DNA of 64,000 nucleotides from Sarcocystis neurona (GCA_000727475.1 KL647301.1:2547250-2611249); one strand, 5' to 3'; shown: positions 42,819-55,931, counted from the stretch's first letter. Numbers and translations: made by a program. The notes: a model not told the origin generated them from the letters alone.

Positions 42819-44786
42819 TACTTCTCAGCGACCTGCTGCTGCTGGTGCACGACTACGCCACCAGCACCGACGCTCCTGCAGATGCGTCGAAATTTTGTGG
42901 AAATGAAGCAGTGTGCCGAGGAGATCGTCTGTGACATTCACATGTACTGTTTTCACAGATATTACGTTCCCTCCCCGCGCACTCTGCCGTCCTTCTCGTT
43001 TGACGCACGGAGGACACCCCCCCCCCCGCTGCTGCCGCCGCCGCTGCCTCCTCTTTCCGCTGTTCGAGCACCTCGCTCTAACAAGACAAAGGCTACTTGT
43101 TTTTGCAAGTCAAGAACATCCTGAGTCTTTTTTCACATAGTGGAAAAGATGGACCACCTTTGCGTGCACTTCCATCTCTCGGCTACAGCAGCCCTATCCT
43201 TCTTTCATCACAAGCCGCGAAGACCTCTACGAGATCCGCAGAAATCAAGCACCACATGAGGAGCGCAGGCAACAGGCAGTCCTGGCGCGCAGTGCGTCTC
43301 GCAGACCTGTAAACAATATCCAGAAGATATCTTTTGATAAATAGCACACCGCGGCTGCTCGAAAGTGGACACGCGAGCAGAATCATCCCCGCAGAGCAGC
43401 TGCGGGTTTTTATAAGCTACTCACTGGCAACTTTGGCGCTCACTGGCAGGTCTGCATCAGCACATAGTCAACTAGACGTGTTTATGTATTGACGCATACA
43501 TACGCGAAACGCGCACGTAAGTGCATATTGTGCGCGTGCTTGGAGAGAGCATAGTTTCCCTTCCGCATCACGCCTATCTGTGCAGTAGTGTACACACACA
43601 TGCTTTCTTTGTGTTCCAGAGATACGGTCGAAGATGCAAGGGAAAACAGGTACGGGCCCACTACGTATTGCGTGTACATCTCCGTCGAGTCAAAGAGGGG
43701 CAGCACAGTACCCCCTCAACTACGCACGAGTGCAAATTCATAATGGCGTACGGCCAGCGCAAACCTCCTTGATTGTAACAACCGACAACGCAGCCTAGAC
43801 AGACGTGCTTCCTGTACGTTATCCGTGATTTATTGTCCTCTTTACTACTTGGTAGAGTTTAGTGTAAGAGAATATTTTCTTATGTAGATAGCTTCTTCTA
43901 CATTCGTCTGTAGTGCATTTCGTCATGTTAGTCACTGTTGGGACTTTTGTGCCCAGTTTTCCGTTCCGAGTAGTTTTTCTTGTGTTGCTTGAAAGGGAAG
44001 CTCTGAAAAAAAGGGGAAACGGGAAAAGAAGGGCGCCCCGTAACCGGCTAGCGGCCAGGCAGGACGATTGAAGTGGGCGGGAAATAAGGCAGACGGAAAA
44101 ACTGTGCGCTCTGTAACGGGATAGGTAGCGTGTGGTGCATTGTAGGGAAGACGAACTCAAGACCGTAGCTTAGTAGGGAGTGCAACGAATGCAGAAAAGA
44201 CTGCCAGGAATGCAGAAACGAGTTGCTGCCTTTCTGGAAGACAGGAAGTCGTGGGAAAAACAATTTTTCAACCGCGTGACAGGGAGAGCAAGTGGCGAAT
44301 GAATTACGTAGGCGAGAGAAAGGATGTAGAGAATAGAGAAACGGAATAGCAGAAGGCACAACAGAGGACGTAATGGAGCGGAAGTTGGTCTACGAGTAGC
44401 CGGCGGAACAAGCTCGTACCGCTACGCACGGCACAGAAGCCGAATACCGGGCAACAACACTCTAATCACACAGATGCGTACGCGATGTTTTCCACTGGTA
44501 CGGTGAGGAAGACCATAGCAGTCGGAGATACAACCAGTAAATGCAGCCCACAACACAGGGATTATGTCGATCATGGACAGAAATCTAGTTAGAGGCTGAG
44601 AAAGAGCAAGTGCCAGTGGCGTTTACCGTGAAGAACGTGGAAGGTGCCAAAACAGAGTAGCAACTGTTGCGATGCAGCGCTACGACCCCAGGCGGAAGTG
44701 CGAACATTTGAATCAAAATGCCCTACGTATATTTTCGGGAAGGCGATGTTCTCATGAAGGAGTGCCGCAAAACGACGGCTTTTTAA

Positions 44787-45107
44787 ATGTTCTCTTCCAC
44801 AAAAACCGAGGGCGATTTCTTGTGTGGTACACCTTATTCAGCAATACTCTCGTGCGGGGGTCCGCCAACGGTTACAGGACTTTCGGGTGTGTGCAGGCCA
44901 GAGCTGACCAGCTACGGATGGAACACAGCGGTACCCATTTTCGCGGTGCCCGCCCACGCTAAAGGTGCTTTAAGCAGCAAGTGCGCTTACTTCAGGTCGT
45001 TAAAATGCAACACGCCGTCCAGACCGACACACATGTTAGCTGCGGTTCCGCTACAGCCGGTATGGCGAGACAATGAAGTGCCAAGTGTACGACCACCATG
45101 CAACTAG
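44787..45107 (+). CDS. weak open frame, Cys-containing
   Basis: ATG at 44787 opens 106 codons with spaced cysteines (GDFLCGTPYSAILSCGGPP, SGVCRPEL, SSKCAYFRSLKC). No signal peptide and no family recognised. An overlapping + frame (44672-44962) is an equally long alternative. Confidence 0.15.
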   Translation: MFSSTKTEGDFLCGTPYSAILSCGGPPTVTGLSGVCRPELTSYGWNTAVPIFAVPAHAKGALSSKCAYFRSLKCNTPSRPTHMLAAVPLQPVWRDNEVPSVRPPCN

Positions 45108-48100
45108 CCAGGCACGCAACAGCAGCTGACGCCTCACTTTTTAAACATCAGTGGACACTGACCCCTCGCCTTTATATGCGTTCAGTCGCCAGGTTACCAT
45201 TCTTTGTCACATGTCTCTTCTTTCGAGACTTATCTCTTGAGCCCTGCGCCGGGGAGGGGCTTTTGCGTATAATGACAACACGGTGTCGACGCGTGCCAAG
45301 TAGCTGTCCAGTAGGCATGGCTCGCCCCCGTTCACCACATCACGAGGAGCTGTTGTTTCCAAATTACGCCACACACGCATAAAGTGGCGTGAATTTTCTC
45401 GTTGTGGGATGCTGCAACGCTATTGTTGCACAGGGGACTGACTAACTTCTGTGTCTACGTGGCAGTACCTTCTTGTTGCACAGAGAAGCTTCCTTTTTCG
45501 TCCGTGCACATCTATTCTAAAGCTTTCACTGAAAGGAACTGCAACGACTGTACGATTCCGTGATCATCAAGGCCGATTTAAATATGAAGTGGTCGCAGCT
45601 TCATGAGCATACTACCTGTCAAGCGACTGGGGCTGCAATCGGGAAATGATTAACAACACTTCACGCCGGAGACGTCGCTGATTCGTCGTCCAAACGCACG
45701 TCGCTTTTGCAGGGTTGATTAGACCAGCGTAGATATACATAAGAAGAAGGAGTAAGAGAAGGACGAATTATTAATACACACTTCCCCAAGTAAGGACACC
45801 GCCCTTTTCAGAGTTGAATATTGTACGGACATCCGCAGGAAGAGTTTATGTAGTCAAATATGTAAGCTTGCTGTGCTTGGCCACAGAAGACTGAATACAT
45901 TCCCGACCACCGTCTGTATTCATTTCTGACCTAATCTGACTCCAGAGTTGTTACACACTTGCTGTACAGTACCCACGGACGGGAAGTCGTTCGTGTCTAG
46001 CTGTGTTTTCGCGCAGGCATTTGGCAAGCTTTATCCACGCGGAATTCCCTCGTCGCGTGAACTACACATACAACATGCGTAGATTACGTAGTACCGGGTA
46101 AATTAACTGGCTTTCTCCATAAGTGCATCAGTGTATGCAGCGGAGTGTCTTCGCGGACCCCAAAACGAACTGTCCTGATCATCTATATCTGCGTCAAACC
46201 ACGCACCTGTACATACGTACGTGCATCCGCGCATCATGCGTACACATACGTACATGCGCACACGCATGCAAGCACGCACCCGTATAATTACCTGTACATA
46301 CAAGCGTACTCACAAGGAAATCTAGAAAGCTGGTGGTAACTGTTATGGATAATAGACTGTTCACTTCGGTGCCTCTTGACTCCAGCAACACGAACTTTGT
46401 AGTAACAACTATGGTCCTCGAAGAACATGCAGGTCTCCCAATAAGTATTCTGCGGTGGTTTTCGTTAGCTTTGATTTGACGCTTGTTCCGTTCGACAAGG
46501 AAAGAGTCACTCAGAGATTTCCAGTTCAGGGCGTACGCCAAGTTTCTAACAAAGGACTTGTGGTGTCTCCATTTTCGTTGGCTTGATGTCACGTCTAGTG
46601 CAGCGTAGTGTTAGTTTGTTACCGTTCTCACACGCTCATACACTACATAGCGGCGCGTGAACTCATACAGAGAGCTATACTGACGAGCAGGCTTAGGCAT
46701 CCAGAATACACATGGATGTAGAGACGTATTCTCATATGTAGTCATGCAAACATAACACACACACATGTATACATACACGTACAGCACACATGGAAACTAC
46801 GGTGTGTGTACAGAACCATTTCTGGAAGCTGAGCATTCGTGTGTTTCTCGCGCGCATCTCACTGAGCGAGGGCGCCTCCTGCAATCTTTGTCACATCCAC
46901 AACAACGCGGTACGTCGCATACAAATGTCAAACGTCGACAAGCCGATTTCATTAACTTGCATCCGGACATATACTGGTATAGCAAGCCACCACGCCCCTC
47001 TGCAGCCTTATTAATCCAAAAATGTTTACTTTGGCGTTCGCTGGTGCAATCTATTAGATAGAGACCATTCCTGACTAGCTTCAACTGATCAGAAATGAAA
47101 ATTCGAGCTTCCTGCGAACGACGTACTCCGGGTGCCAGCGGCCCACGACAAATGCTACAAACCGTCCTAGTCTTCCGACCGCCAACGGAAGCGTATGGAG
47201 AAAACGCTGGCCCTAAAACCACTGATGCGAAAAAAATCAAACTTCCTATGGTTGGTTCAACGTAATGCACGCAAAACATTCTCTCCTAGAAGCTCTTTCG
47301 TATACTCACATCAAACGCACATGTAGTGGAAACATCTATTCTTAGGTCCGTTTTTCCTGTGTGTCCACTCACACCGATTGATGTGTATGTGTTCGAAGGA
47401 AAACCCCCTGCGGGGTAACCTTTCGCACATATTTGTCCATGCTACGAGTGTTTTGAAGAAAAGTCCAGAGGCACTTCCGTTCACCATCACGTAAGCATAC
47501 ACATGTACGCGTGTGCCACAACGAGCGACAACAAGGGTAAACTTCGCACCTCCTTGCACAGAAAATATATGCATGAGTGTATCAGGGAAAACTAAGTACC
47601 TTAATATTACGCCCCCAACCATTTGCAGATACGTGAATAATCCTGTAAGAAAAGAATCTTTACTGAAGTGAGATAAGTGTATAGTTACTTGCGCGCTCGC
47701 TTCGGCCACAGCAGAGAGAGAATGCATTGCTGAGGATACCATAGATCGTCTACAACGTAATGATGTTCTGCAGCCAGACACGAAGGATAGACTTTTTGGA
47801 AAGGATTCACAGTGTGGTGGGGACTGAACCTCATTACGCCAGTAAGAGAAACACTAGTTGCCGGCAAAAGTGGTCCCAACCTTTACAATTCTGTCACATG
47901 CGGGGAAAAAGTCTGGCGAGAAAAACTTTTCTACCTCTCTGTGTGCTGTAGCTGTTGAGAAAGGTCGCTAAAAGGCTGCCCGCTTGCTCTTGTCGTTCTC
48001 TGACAGCCTTCAGTATTCTTGTCCGTTCCACTTTGGCTCATAGTCGCGATCTGATGCGGCAGTATGCTCCTCCCTCACTTTCCATCTGCTTATCTGCTAC

Positions 48101-48403
48101 TTCCGGTGCGCGTCGGCGTAAGCAAACGGTAGGGCAGCCCAGACACAGCGCGACAATCAAGGCATGTCGCACTGGCGACCCGGGTTCCGTCACGTGTCAG
48201 TAGCACGATTTCCTGCTGTACAAGTCGTACCTTCCTCCCAGTAGTAGGTGGCTTCTACGCGCTGATCTGTTCGCAGTAGATCACCACTCAAAGCGTACAT
48301 AGCCATGAGCGCACAAATTCGATGCTACACACATACCGGACATACCCGTCCTGTGGCACTCACGTGCGCAAACGCGCTTGTCCCGTCACCACATGCAAAC
48401 AGC

Positions 48404-48735
48404 CTACGTGCACAGGAATTGAGACTGCCTATGGATTTGTATATGCAGTGAAGGGGGTAGGTGCACATATATATATATATACATACACACATATAGACAT
48501 GTTTTTTTACACACAAAGAGATACAAAGGTAGATGTATATTTAGATGCAGATATTCGACACGAAAGGTGTGCGTATTGATCCTCTGCAAAACAGCAGTAA
48601 GTTTAGTCACGAAGTAGAGAGCAATTTTACGGTCCCCTTCGTACTCCGGCAGATGGCCTAACGAATCAACACATTCACCAAAAAGGGCTGTCAGAGGTGT
48701 CAACAGAGAAGAAGGAATCAGTGTATTTTCTGTGG
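48404..48735 (-). CDS. candidate internal or terminal exon, function unknown
   Basis: Follows a strong acceptor on the minus strand (gctttgtttgcag|CCCACAG at 48736/48735). Reads PTENTLIPSSLLTPLTALFG, ECVDSLGHLPEYEGDRKIAL, YFVTKLTAVLQ. The last third (below about 48550) is microsatellite-like, so a donor probably lies before it. Unknown family. Confidence 0.28.
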
Positions 48736-50895
48736 GCTGCAAACAAAGCTGAATTCTGCATGCTCCGCACGTCTTTCCTTTTGTGGAAGGGCGAGCCTCT
48801 GCGCATTCTCGATAATCTGCGGTGCCGCTCGTGTCTAGAGTGGCTCGACTGTGCTCCGGCAATCGGTCTTTCCGTTTCCCTCTAGACACACCGAGTGTCT
48901 ACAGTCTTCCTCCTTTGAAAACTCTGTTAACGTCTTTATTCCACTTTTTTTAGGTCGCGATAAGCTCTCTCGCACTTCTCATTCCTTGCAACTTGTTGCG
49001 TGACTGGCTCTCGTATTCTTAAGAGACATCGACACGTGATACTTTGTACCACTGATCTCCTCACCAAATTGTCACCTACGCAGCAGACACGACGCAACAG
49101 GATCTTTCAGAGATCCCTTAGGGACCCCTCAAGAAATTTAAAGCTCGGTACTGAAGCTTTATCTTTTACGCCAGTAGTGCCTTACGAAATGCAAAGCGAC
49201 TCGTGAAGTTGCGTGTATTTACGTGAACCATCGGAGTGTGTGAAGCCCTTTTGCACCTAGCCGTTCAGACAAGTGCCTTTACGGCGCAACGTGCAGAATC
49301 TGCTGACAAAGGTACATCTTTTTCAAAAAGGAGAGTTCCTGAATGGAGACTGCTATACCAGTCCAGCAGCTGCTCGCTTGAAGAGTGCCTCAGAGGGTAA
49401 ACACTAGTACATTCAGTGTGGAACTCCTCATTCGAAGTGTCCCTTGGAGTGTGTAAAACACTTCTTGCTTTATTCACCTGCAGACTTTATCGGAAGCTTG
49501 CGCAAGGTTCAAACTTTGTTCGTCACTTGTGCGCAGTGGATTGAGACGCCACTTTGGAAACTACTGCCATCCTTCCCGCTGAAGGAAAAGTCGAAATGGG
49601 AAAGGTGCGGAACACCCTAATTCCAACTGCCGTTTTCTTCTCTTGCCTCCGCTTCTCCACCTCCCCTTTCAACTTACTTCTCTTCCGTTCCTCCATACCA
49701 TAAGTTTCAACACCAAGACTGGATTGAGTACTGTGAGTTCGTGCGGCTGAACGCACGAACTCCACACCTTGAAGCTGTGCTTCACAGTGTTGTGTGACAC
49801 GGTCATGTTTTGCCCAGCGGAAACTGCAGTGACATGCAGCTGCGAAAAGTTCACTGCAGCACTAGCCGAAAAGAGGAACGGGCTAGAGAACGGACGTAAC
49901 TGACATTTCTTTTTGCTGCAGCTGCCGCTGCTGTGCTCGTGTTAGTATTTGTCGGAGAGGCACTGGAAGAGCTGCCGGCTTGCTACGCCGGCATATACCT
50001 TATCTGGGTTGAAAAAGGGAATGCTGCAACCTTGAAAAATCTGGTTGAATACCAGCAGTTGCCGGGTGGACTACACGCACTGATCAGCAGTCCACAAAGC
50101 TGAGCTGTTGCGGCGTATCAGTGCAGTAGGGATCATTTGTCCGAGGCACGATGGTATCTCTCGCGCCTCTCCCATTGGGATCTGCTCTTTCCAGGATAAT
50201 TCCGTCGTGCCGAATTCACAGGCGTGCCCCCACAGAAAGTGTTTAGAATTCGTCTGGTAGTTTCTAGCTTATGAATATTGCGTACTTTTGCATGGCAACA
50301 CAACGGAAGACCACAAAAATGCTGACTCTGTAGGAATTCATTTACGAAATATCTTGTCGCTTGCGCGTTGCAACATTTTGAGGTCAACAGCGCCAGAGGA
50401 ATTTTCGTAGTGCAGTTGTGCGGATGACAGTTGTTGATATTTTCAAGCAGATCGAGGGAGATGCAGACGTAGACTGCACAGCCTGTCGAATACACTTTCA
50501 AACACATGTGTGAGACACGCAGACACGTGCAGGCGTGGCCGCGGAACATTCTGTCAACCCCACCCCTGTGACAGTCACACCCTGCGCACTCGGACTTTCC
50601 TCATTATGATTGTGAATGAGCGCTTGCCTGCATAAGAAAGAACATTGCTTACAGGCCAGCTCCTCAACAACCATGTCCTGTCTTCTCCGTATGTTCGTTC
50701 AAAAGGCGCCATGCTGACCCTAATGACTCAGAAGAAGGGTACAGTTCATCCACGCTCCGGACGAAAACACGGCTGCATGTGAAGAAAGTAGCCTCTTTCG
50801 TTGCGCTGTTTTATACGTGGACAGAACGGCTGTTTCCTCCCCCCCGACGTGGTGGTGTGTCGCGCTTCTGTGACAGCGAAGCGTCGCGGAACAGA

Positions 50896-51010
50896 GAAAG
50901 AACTGTCCTTCTGCCGTTCTCCGTTTGAAAAAGAAATCTGGTGTATTTTGAAAGAACTGTCCTTCTGCCGTTCGATAAAGAAATCTGGTGTATTTTGAAA
51001 GAGGCGCACT
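50896..51010. repeat. 54-bp tandem duplication
   Basis: GAAAGAACTGTCCTTCTGCC starts at 50896 and 50950; both copies continue to AAAGAAATCTGGTGTATTTT. A truncated third start (GAAAGAGGCG) follows at about 50998. Confidence 0.9.
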
Positions 51011-53202
51011 TTCTGCAAAAACGACTAGTACCAAGTACAGATATTACCATTCACTGCAGCATTTCCGCCATTTCTATCTGTGGGTGAATACGGCACTTAA
51101 TCAGCCGCTTTAGTAAGTCCCCATTCTGCAGCTATTCCTCATAACCAAACCGTATTTATCTTTGACTGTAGCGCTTTCACATCGCGTTGTGGTGTGGTAT
51201 ATGCATGAATGGCTGCACTGAGGAAGAATCGTTCTCCGTTGCGCGTACACCGCCGAATCAGCCTTCTTCAGCCCACACTCAGGCGCCATTACACCGTAGA
51301 TCTGACTACAGGGAATGAACGTTCTCAGCGTGGAAAGACGCTTCTGCACGTTTGCTAAATGTGCCCATAATTCCTGTTCACATACTTTTTCAAGCTCTGG
51401 TGTCCACCCACTTTTTCTCGCGCGTATTCGATGCAGGCACCTATTAGTCCCTTTATCCGCTTGATCCCAGGGGGTGCACGACATCGTATTCTACAATTTC
51501 GTCTCTCCGTGACGTCTCACTTTGAGGAGTGGCACCTCACGCTAAAACTTCTCAGTTAAACTGTTACGGTTTCCGTTTCACTTCTTCACAACCGAGACGC
51601 AGGCGGCCATGCGTGAAATAGCAAGCCTGTGCAGCGTCCACATCACTAACCAGTAAAGGGTGCATCGCCAGCGTTTCACTAGTGCTACTGCTGTTGTTAT
51701 TATTGTTCGTACTTATGGCATTTGTAACGGACCGCCCAGCTACCTTAAAGTTCCGCGGACGCCTTGAACCCGTTGAATTATTTGGTTGTTAAAGCAACCA
51801 TATTCATGGACATCTGTGCATCTTGAAGCAGAAGGTGCGACGAGCTGCCAACACGAAGACAGACTACAATGTATATGGACGAAAGTGAAAGATGGTAGGC
51901 ACGCGAAAGACCACTTCAACTACATCAATGTTCCTACGTAGCGAAGGAGAAGAAGTGTAGCTGTAATGTGTGGGCCGTACATACACACGTAGGCAGGCGC
52001 TCGGCAATGCTGGACGCCACAAGGGCAACTCGTGGGTGGCTCCTAAAGCCACCTCCGGTGGCAGAGCGTTGACCGGTACTGCAGTTGATTCCAACTACCA
52101 CGTGAGGGCCGCACGCAGTGAGCTGTACTCTTGACCATTTTTGGTAAGTGACGTACGGCTGCTTCTTCTTGTTACCGGTGCTATGCTTGGTATTGAGTGG
52201 TTCTTCTGTCACGGGTCTGCACTGTGTAAAATAAGCTCGCGGTGTTCTTCCTGCGCAAGTTGGGCACCCTTCTGGCCGCCCCACTTCCACGACGGGCACG
52301 ACGTTCTTAGAAGCACTGACCTTGTGTCTGAATTGATAATATGTCGACATAGATTTGTAACTCTTTATGCTACTCTGCTAACTAACCTCATAGGTCTTCA
52401 GTGAAAAGCCGTGAGATAGTGTCCAATACCTGTGCGGAGGTGGCACGCAACTATCGGTCGAAGTTTGTGACCTGTCTATTGCCTAGGTAACTGTCAGCTA
52501 GGCGTGACCGTGCTTCTCCGCTGTCCCCCGCAGCGCGGAATACATCACTACGTGTGTACGGGTATATCTTCATCCTGTTCCACAGAGGGATGTGATGGAG
52601 GCGAAGGAGCTCAACTTACATTTTACGAACAGCAGGTAGCACGCATTATAAAGGAACCACCAGCCTGTCTTATGTCACAGTCCGATGAGACGAAGCAAGC
52701 GAACAACACAAGTTGCAAGAAACCCACACCTGCGGTTAATCACCAAGAGTCGCGTGTAGCCCAGTAAATCTCTTTCTGGGTGTCCGAGTACGCTGAACGT
52801 AGAGACTGCTCCAAGGCAGCCTCCCAGCGTATTCTCTAGGTCGGCGTCCAAAGAATGTGTCAACAGTGCCCAATAATAATTGCTGCCTTCTTCAACGACT
52901 GTGTGCCGCCCGAGGTAGAAGTGTGAGTTCTCTTACAGACTGCTTGAGGTGTCTGTGCTCGAGGCGTCTAAACAGCCTAACCGCACGTTGTGGGGCCAAA
53001 ACGCATTACTGTGGCTCCCGCAGGTCAAAAGTTGCTGTTGGTCGAACCGGTGACCAGGACATGGATTTTAGCGATAGACGTCGGACTAGCTTCTGTCGTG
53101 CTTCTATCGTAGTCAGTGAACTACAACTATTATGAACTGTGAGGGTCTTGTTTTGGAAGCAATGCTTGCAGCAATAAGGATGAAGGTAAACGACGTTTCA
53201 GC

Positions 53203-53375
53203 GGTAGTTAGCGAAGCATACTTAGAGCACCTGAACCAATCCACTTGTCGAGAAAACTAGTGGTAGTTAGCCGGCACACTTAGAGCACCTTGCCCAACCC
53301 ACTTGTCGAGTTAACTAGTGGTAGGTAGCAGGCACACGTAGAGCACCTCGACCAGTTCCCTTTCGAGTTAGCTGT
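53203..53375. repeat. 58-59 bp tandem repeat, three copies
   Basis: GGTAG(T/G)TAGC...TAGAGCACCT...CCACTTGTCGAG...ACTAGT starts at 53203, 53262 and 53320; the third copy is diverged at its end. Confidence 0.92.
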
Positions 53376-54735
53376 GTATTTATGTGTATACACAGCTGTG
53401 TACGTCTTCTGTGCACCCTTACTTCCGTAGCCTTCAAATACACCTATAATTGTATTCGGGCCGCCCCAAGGACGGAGTAAACACGCCTTCACAACCTACA
53501 GAGGACGTGCCAATGCTGGGATACTGGGTGCGTCTTGGTGCCTGTATTTACACCAGGTGTACGACACAGCCACACGTCACAGTTGAGCAGTGCTAGACGT
53601 CCGTGTTGAAAGCGCCTGCGCGCATTCGTGAGTAATTATACAAGTAGGATCATCCCAAACTGTCAACGTAAGGCGACGTTCTTGCAGACAGCCTCCCCTA
53701 TGCTCGGAAAACTGGATACGGTGCTGGGTAGAACCTTGTCAAGTGTGCATTAGATGTGTCCCCCTTCCCACGGGCAGCGGCCGCTCACTGATTTGAAGGT
53801 AGAAGAAATATTTCTACACACTCACACTTCTTTGCAAAATATACGCTGTCGAAGTCGTTAGGCGTGACGACGGCTAAAACTGAAGTCTAAACGTGTGACT
53901 CTTTAGTGGATACGCATGCTTCCGTACGCTACATACAGACGGAATAGGTAAGTTCAGGCGCAGGAGCCGCCCTCTCTCTCGTGCGGAACTCGTTTTTCCC
54001 TGTCTGTCCTGGCTGCAGGCAGAGAGCTTCCTCGATTACACGTGTCAGAAATCTGCGGCATGCAAGGGGTAGTTGTTCCCTCTATTCACTTACCTCTTTT
54101 TTCTGACGGGGGTACGCTGGAGGGTTGCGTGCCATCTTCCCTGTAGCAGCAGGAGCAGCGGAAGTGCAGGGATGTTCAGCAAAGAGCATACTCGGTCCTC
54201 AAAATTCCAAAACAGCGGATACACGAGTTTCGTGCAGACAAAATGAAGAGTAGACTGACACTCACAATCAATATTCACCCTACACCACTACCACTGCAAG
54301 AGATGATACTGTGGATTTGGACACTCTCACCTGCGCAACTACAATAGAGCTGTTTTTCTTTGGTGCTTCGACGCAGGACGTGTCTCTCAACGTCCACCAT
54401 GAAGCTTCTCGACTTCGACGCCACGGGAGCGATTCGTCGCACGTTTCTCCAGTTAGAGCCCCAAAACCGACGTCCGGGAAAGTCTAAATGGCGGCTGTGT
54501 GCGTCGACACCGCATCTGCATTTTATAAGTAATTGAAAGCTTGAACAGCGTGAACCCCGCATATTCGCAGAATCAAGCTTTCCTTTTCGAACATCGCGCT
54601 TGAATGGTGCACAGGTACACGTTGGATCACTCAGAGCGTACCTTGGGGGTAGTGCAGATCCAGAGCATCAATTCTATCACATAAGGTTGACGCCGACGAA
54701 AATAGTCACCGTTACCACCACGATTTTTGCCGAGG

Positions 54736-55100
54736 ACGCTCATGGCTTCTACTGACAAGGTGATATTGTCGAGGGCGGATATCAGCCTGGTGTGGTCACC
54801 CCGCTTGTTATACCTCATTTACTGAGATTGTGGACACGAATTTACACTTTTGCATAGACATAAAGTATAAGCAGAAGCTCACAGCATATCCCGACAGTAG
54901 AGTACTCCAGTACACAACCCCGTGACATGACGTTGACAGTAAGCGACGTAATTATCTGTCACTAGTTCACAATTTGTTAAGGCAGCTCGTGGTCTCTACT
55001 GATGAAGTGATAACGTCATAGATGGAGGCCAGCTTGGGGTGGTCGCCTTGTCCATATTACTGCGACTGTAGACACGAATATGCACTTTTCCATACCCGCG
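54736..55100. repeat. diverged direct duplication (about 120 bp, spaced about 250 bp)
   Basis: TCTACTGACAAGGTGATATTGTCG...GTGGTCACC...GACACGAATTTACACTTTTGCATA at 54736-54860 matches TCTACTGATGAAGTGATAACGTC...GTGGTCGCC...GACACGAATATGCACTTTTCCATA at 54990-55100. Confidence 0.85.
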
Positions 55101-55283
55101 TGTATAGACGTGCGTACAGACATACGTAATATACGCGGTCGTGTGCATAGAGATACACACACATATACACACAATTACATCGATGGGAATATGTTTCAGT
55201 AGTCTCTCTGTATACGTGCACAAAGACGGAAAAATCTCTAGCGTATCGAATCCACGCAGAAAACCGCACCTTTTGGTTGTCAG

Positions 55284-55682
55284 ATGGATACCTTCAGGAC
55301 TGCCACACTTCTCTTTTTTGCTTCCTGCTCTAGACTGGACCAGAAGTGCGTACAGGTAGACTTAGTGAAGGTCGTGCAGGACGGCTTCACGACCTACTCA
55401 GCGCACATATCGCGTATGCAGCACCCGCGCGCAGTGCATCGCCCACTTGGGATGATATTTTACTTCTGCAAATGTCTCCGGAAGAATGTTAGCGTTGAAG
55501 ATGGCGTTGCTGGCTTTAACTAAAAATTGTGGGATACAAGCAAGACGCCCGAGGTAGACATGCCGCATGTTTCGACATGCAGCCTGTACAAGCTGCCCGG
55601 TGGAAAAGTGATTGAGGTTGGCATACCAGAGGGTATCAATCTTCTATCTGAAGCTGTGTGCAAAGTTGTTCCCACGTACTAG
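55284..55682 (+). pseudogene. candidate gene remnant or spliced exon pair with one in-frame TAA
   Basis: ATG at 55284 opens a signal-peptide-like start (MDTFRTATLLFFASCSRL) and a readable frame (VQVDLVKVVQDGFTTYSAHI). It is broken only by TAA at 55521-55523, then resumes in the same frame (LWDTSKTPEVDMPHVSTCSL, YKLPGGKVIEVGIPEGINLL) to TAG at 55680-55682. This is either a decayed gene or a short unrecognised intron covering the stop. Unknown family. It may be connected to the exon candidates at 55707-55931 and 56316-56699. Confidence 0.3.
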
Positions 55683-55706
55683 TACTGTCAAGAATGCTGA
55701 CCTGGA

Positions 55707-55931
55707 GTGATTAACGCCATTAACTGTGCACCAGTCCTACGGTTCCCAGCGGGTTTTGCCACAGCTGTACGTGCGTCAGATGACGGGGAAATTTACTCCG
55801 CTCCTTCTATGCGTGAGGACCACTACCTACGTGCACGATCGGCGTTTTCAGTTCAGCTCCTTGCGCAGAGACCCCCTGCTGCGTGTTCCGCCTTCCTGTG
55901 TCCCCGGATACACTTCCTGAGCTTCTTGTAA
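55707..55931 (+). CDS. weak exon candidate
   Basis: Open + frame without repeats. Its first part is protein-like (INCAPVLRFPAGFATAVRAS, DDGEIYSAPSMREDHYLR). No start or splice sites are certain. The opposite strand (55853-56173) is also open. Confidence 0.18.
   Translation: MINAINCAPVLRFPAGFATAVRASDDGEIYSAPSMREDHYLRARSAFSVQLLAQRPPAACSAFLCPRIHFLSFL

Larger units (their letters stand above)
43330..55280. other. repeat-poor region with few supported genes
   Basis: Balanced base composition, almost no CAG or TA/TG runs. Contains only weak exon candidates (44787-45107, 48404-48735), other minus-strand frames without recognisable content (46797-47279, 47311-47781, 50133-50549, 51110-51484) and short direct repeats. 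I see no conserved gene. Confidence 0.5.
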
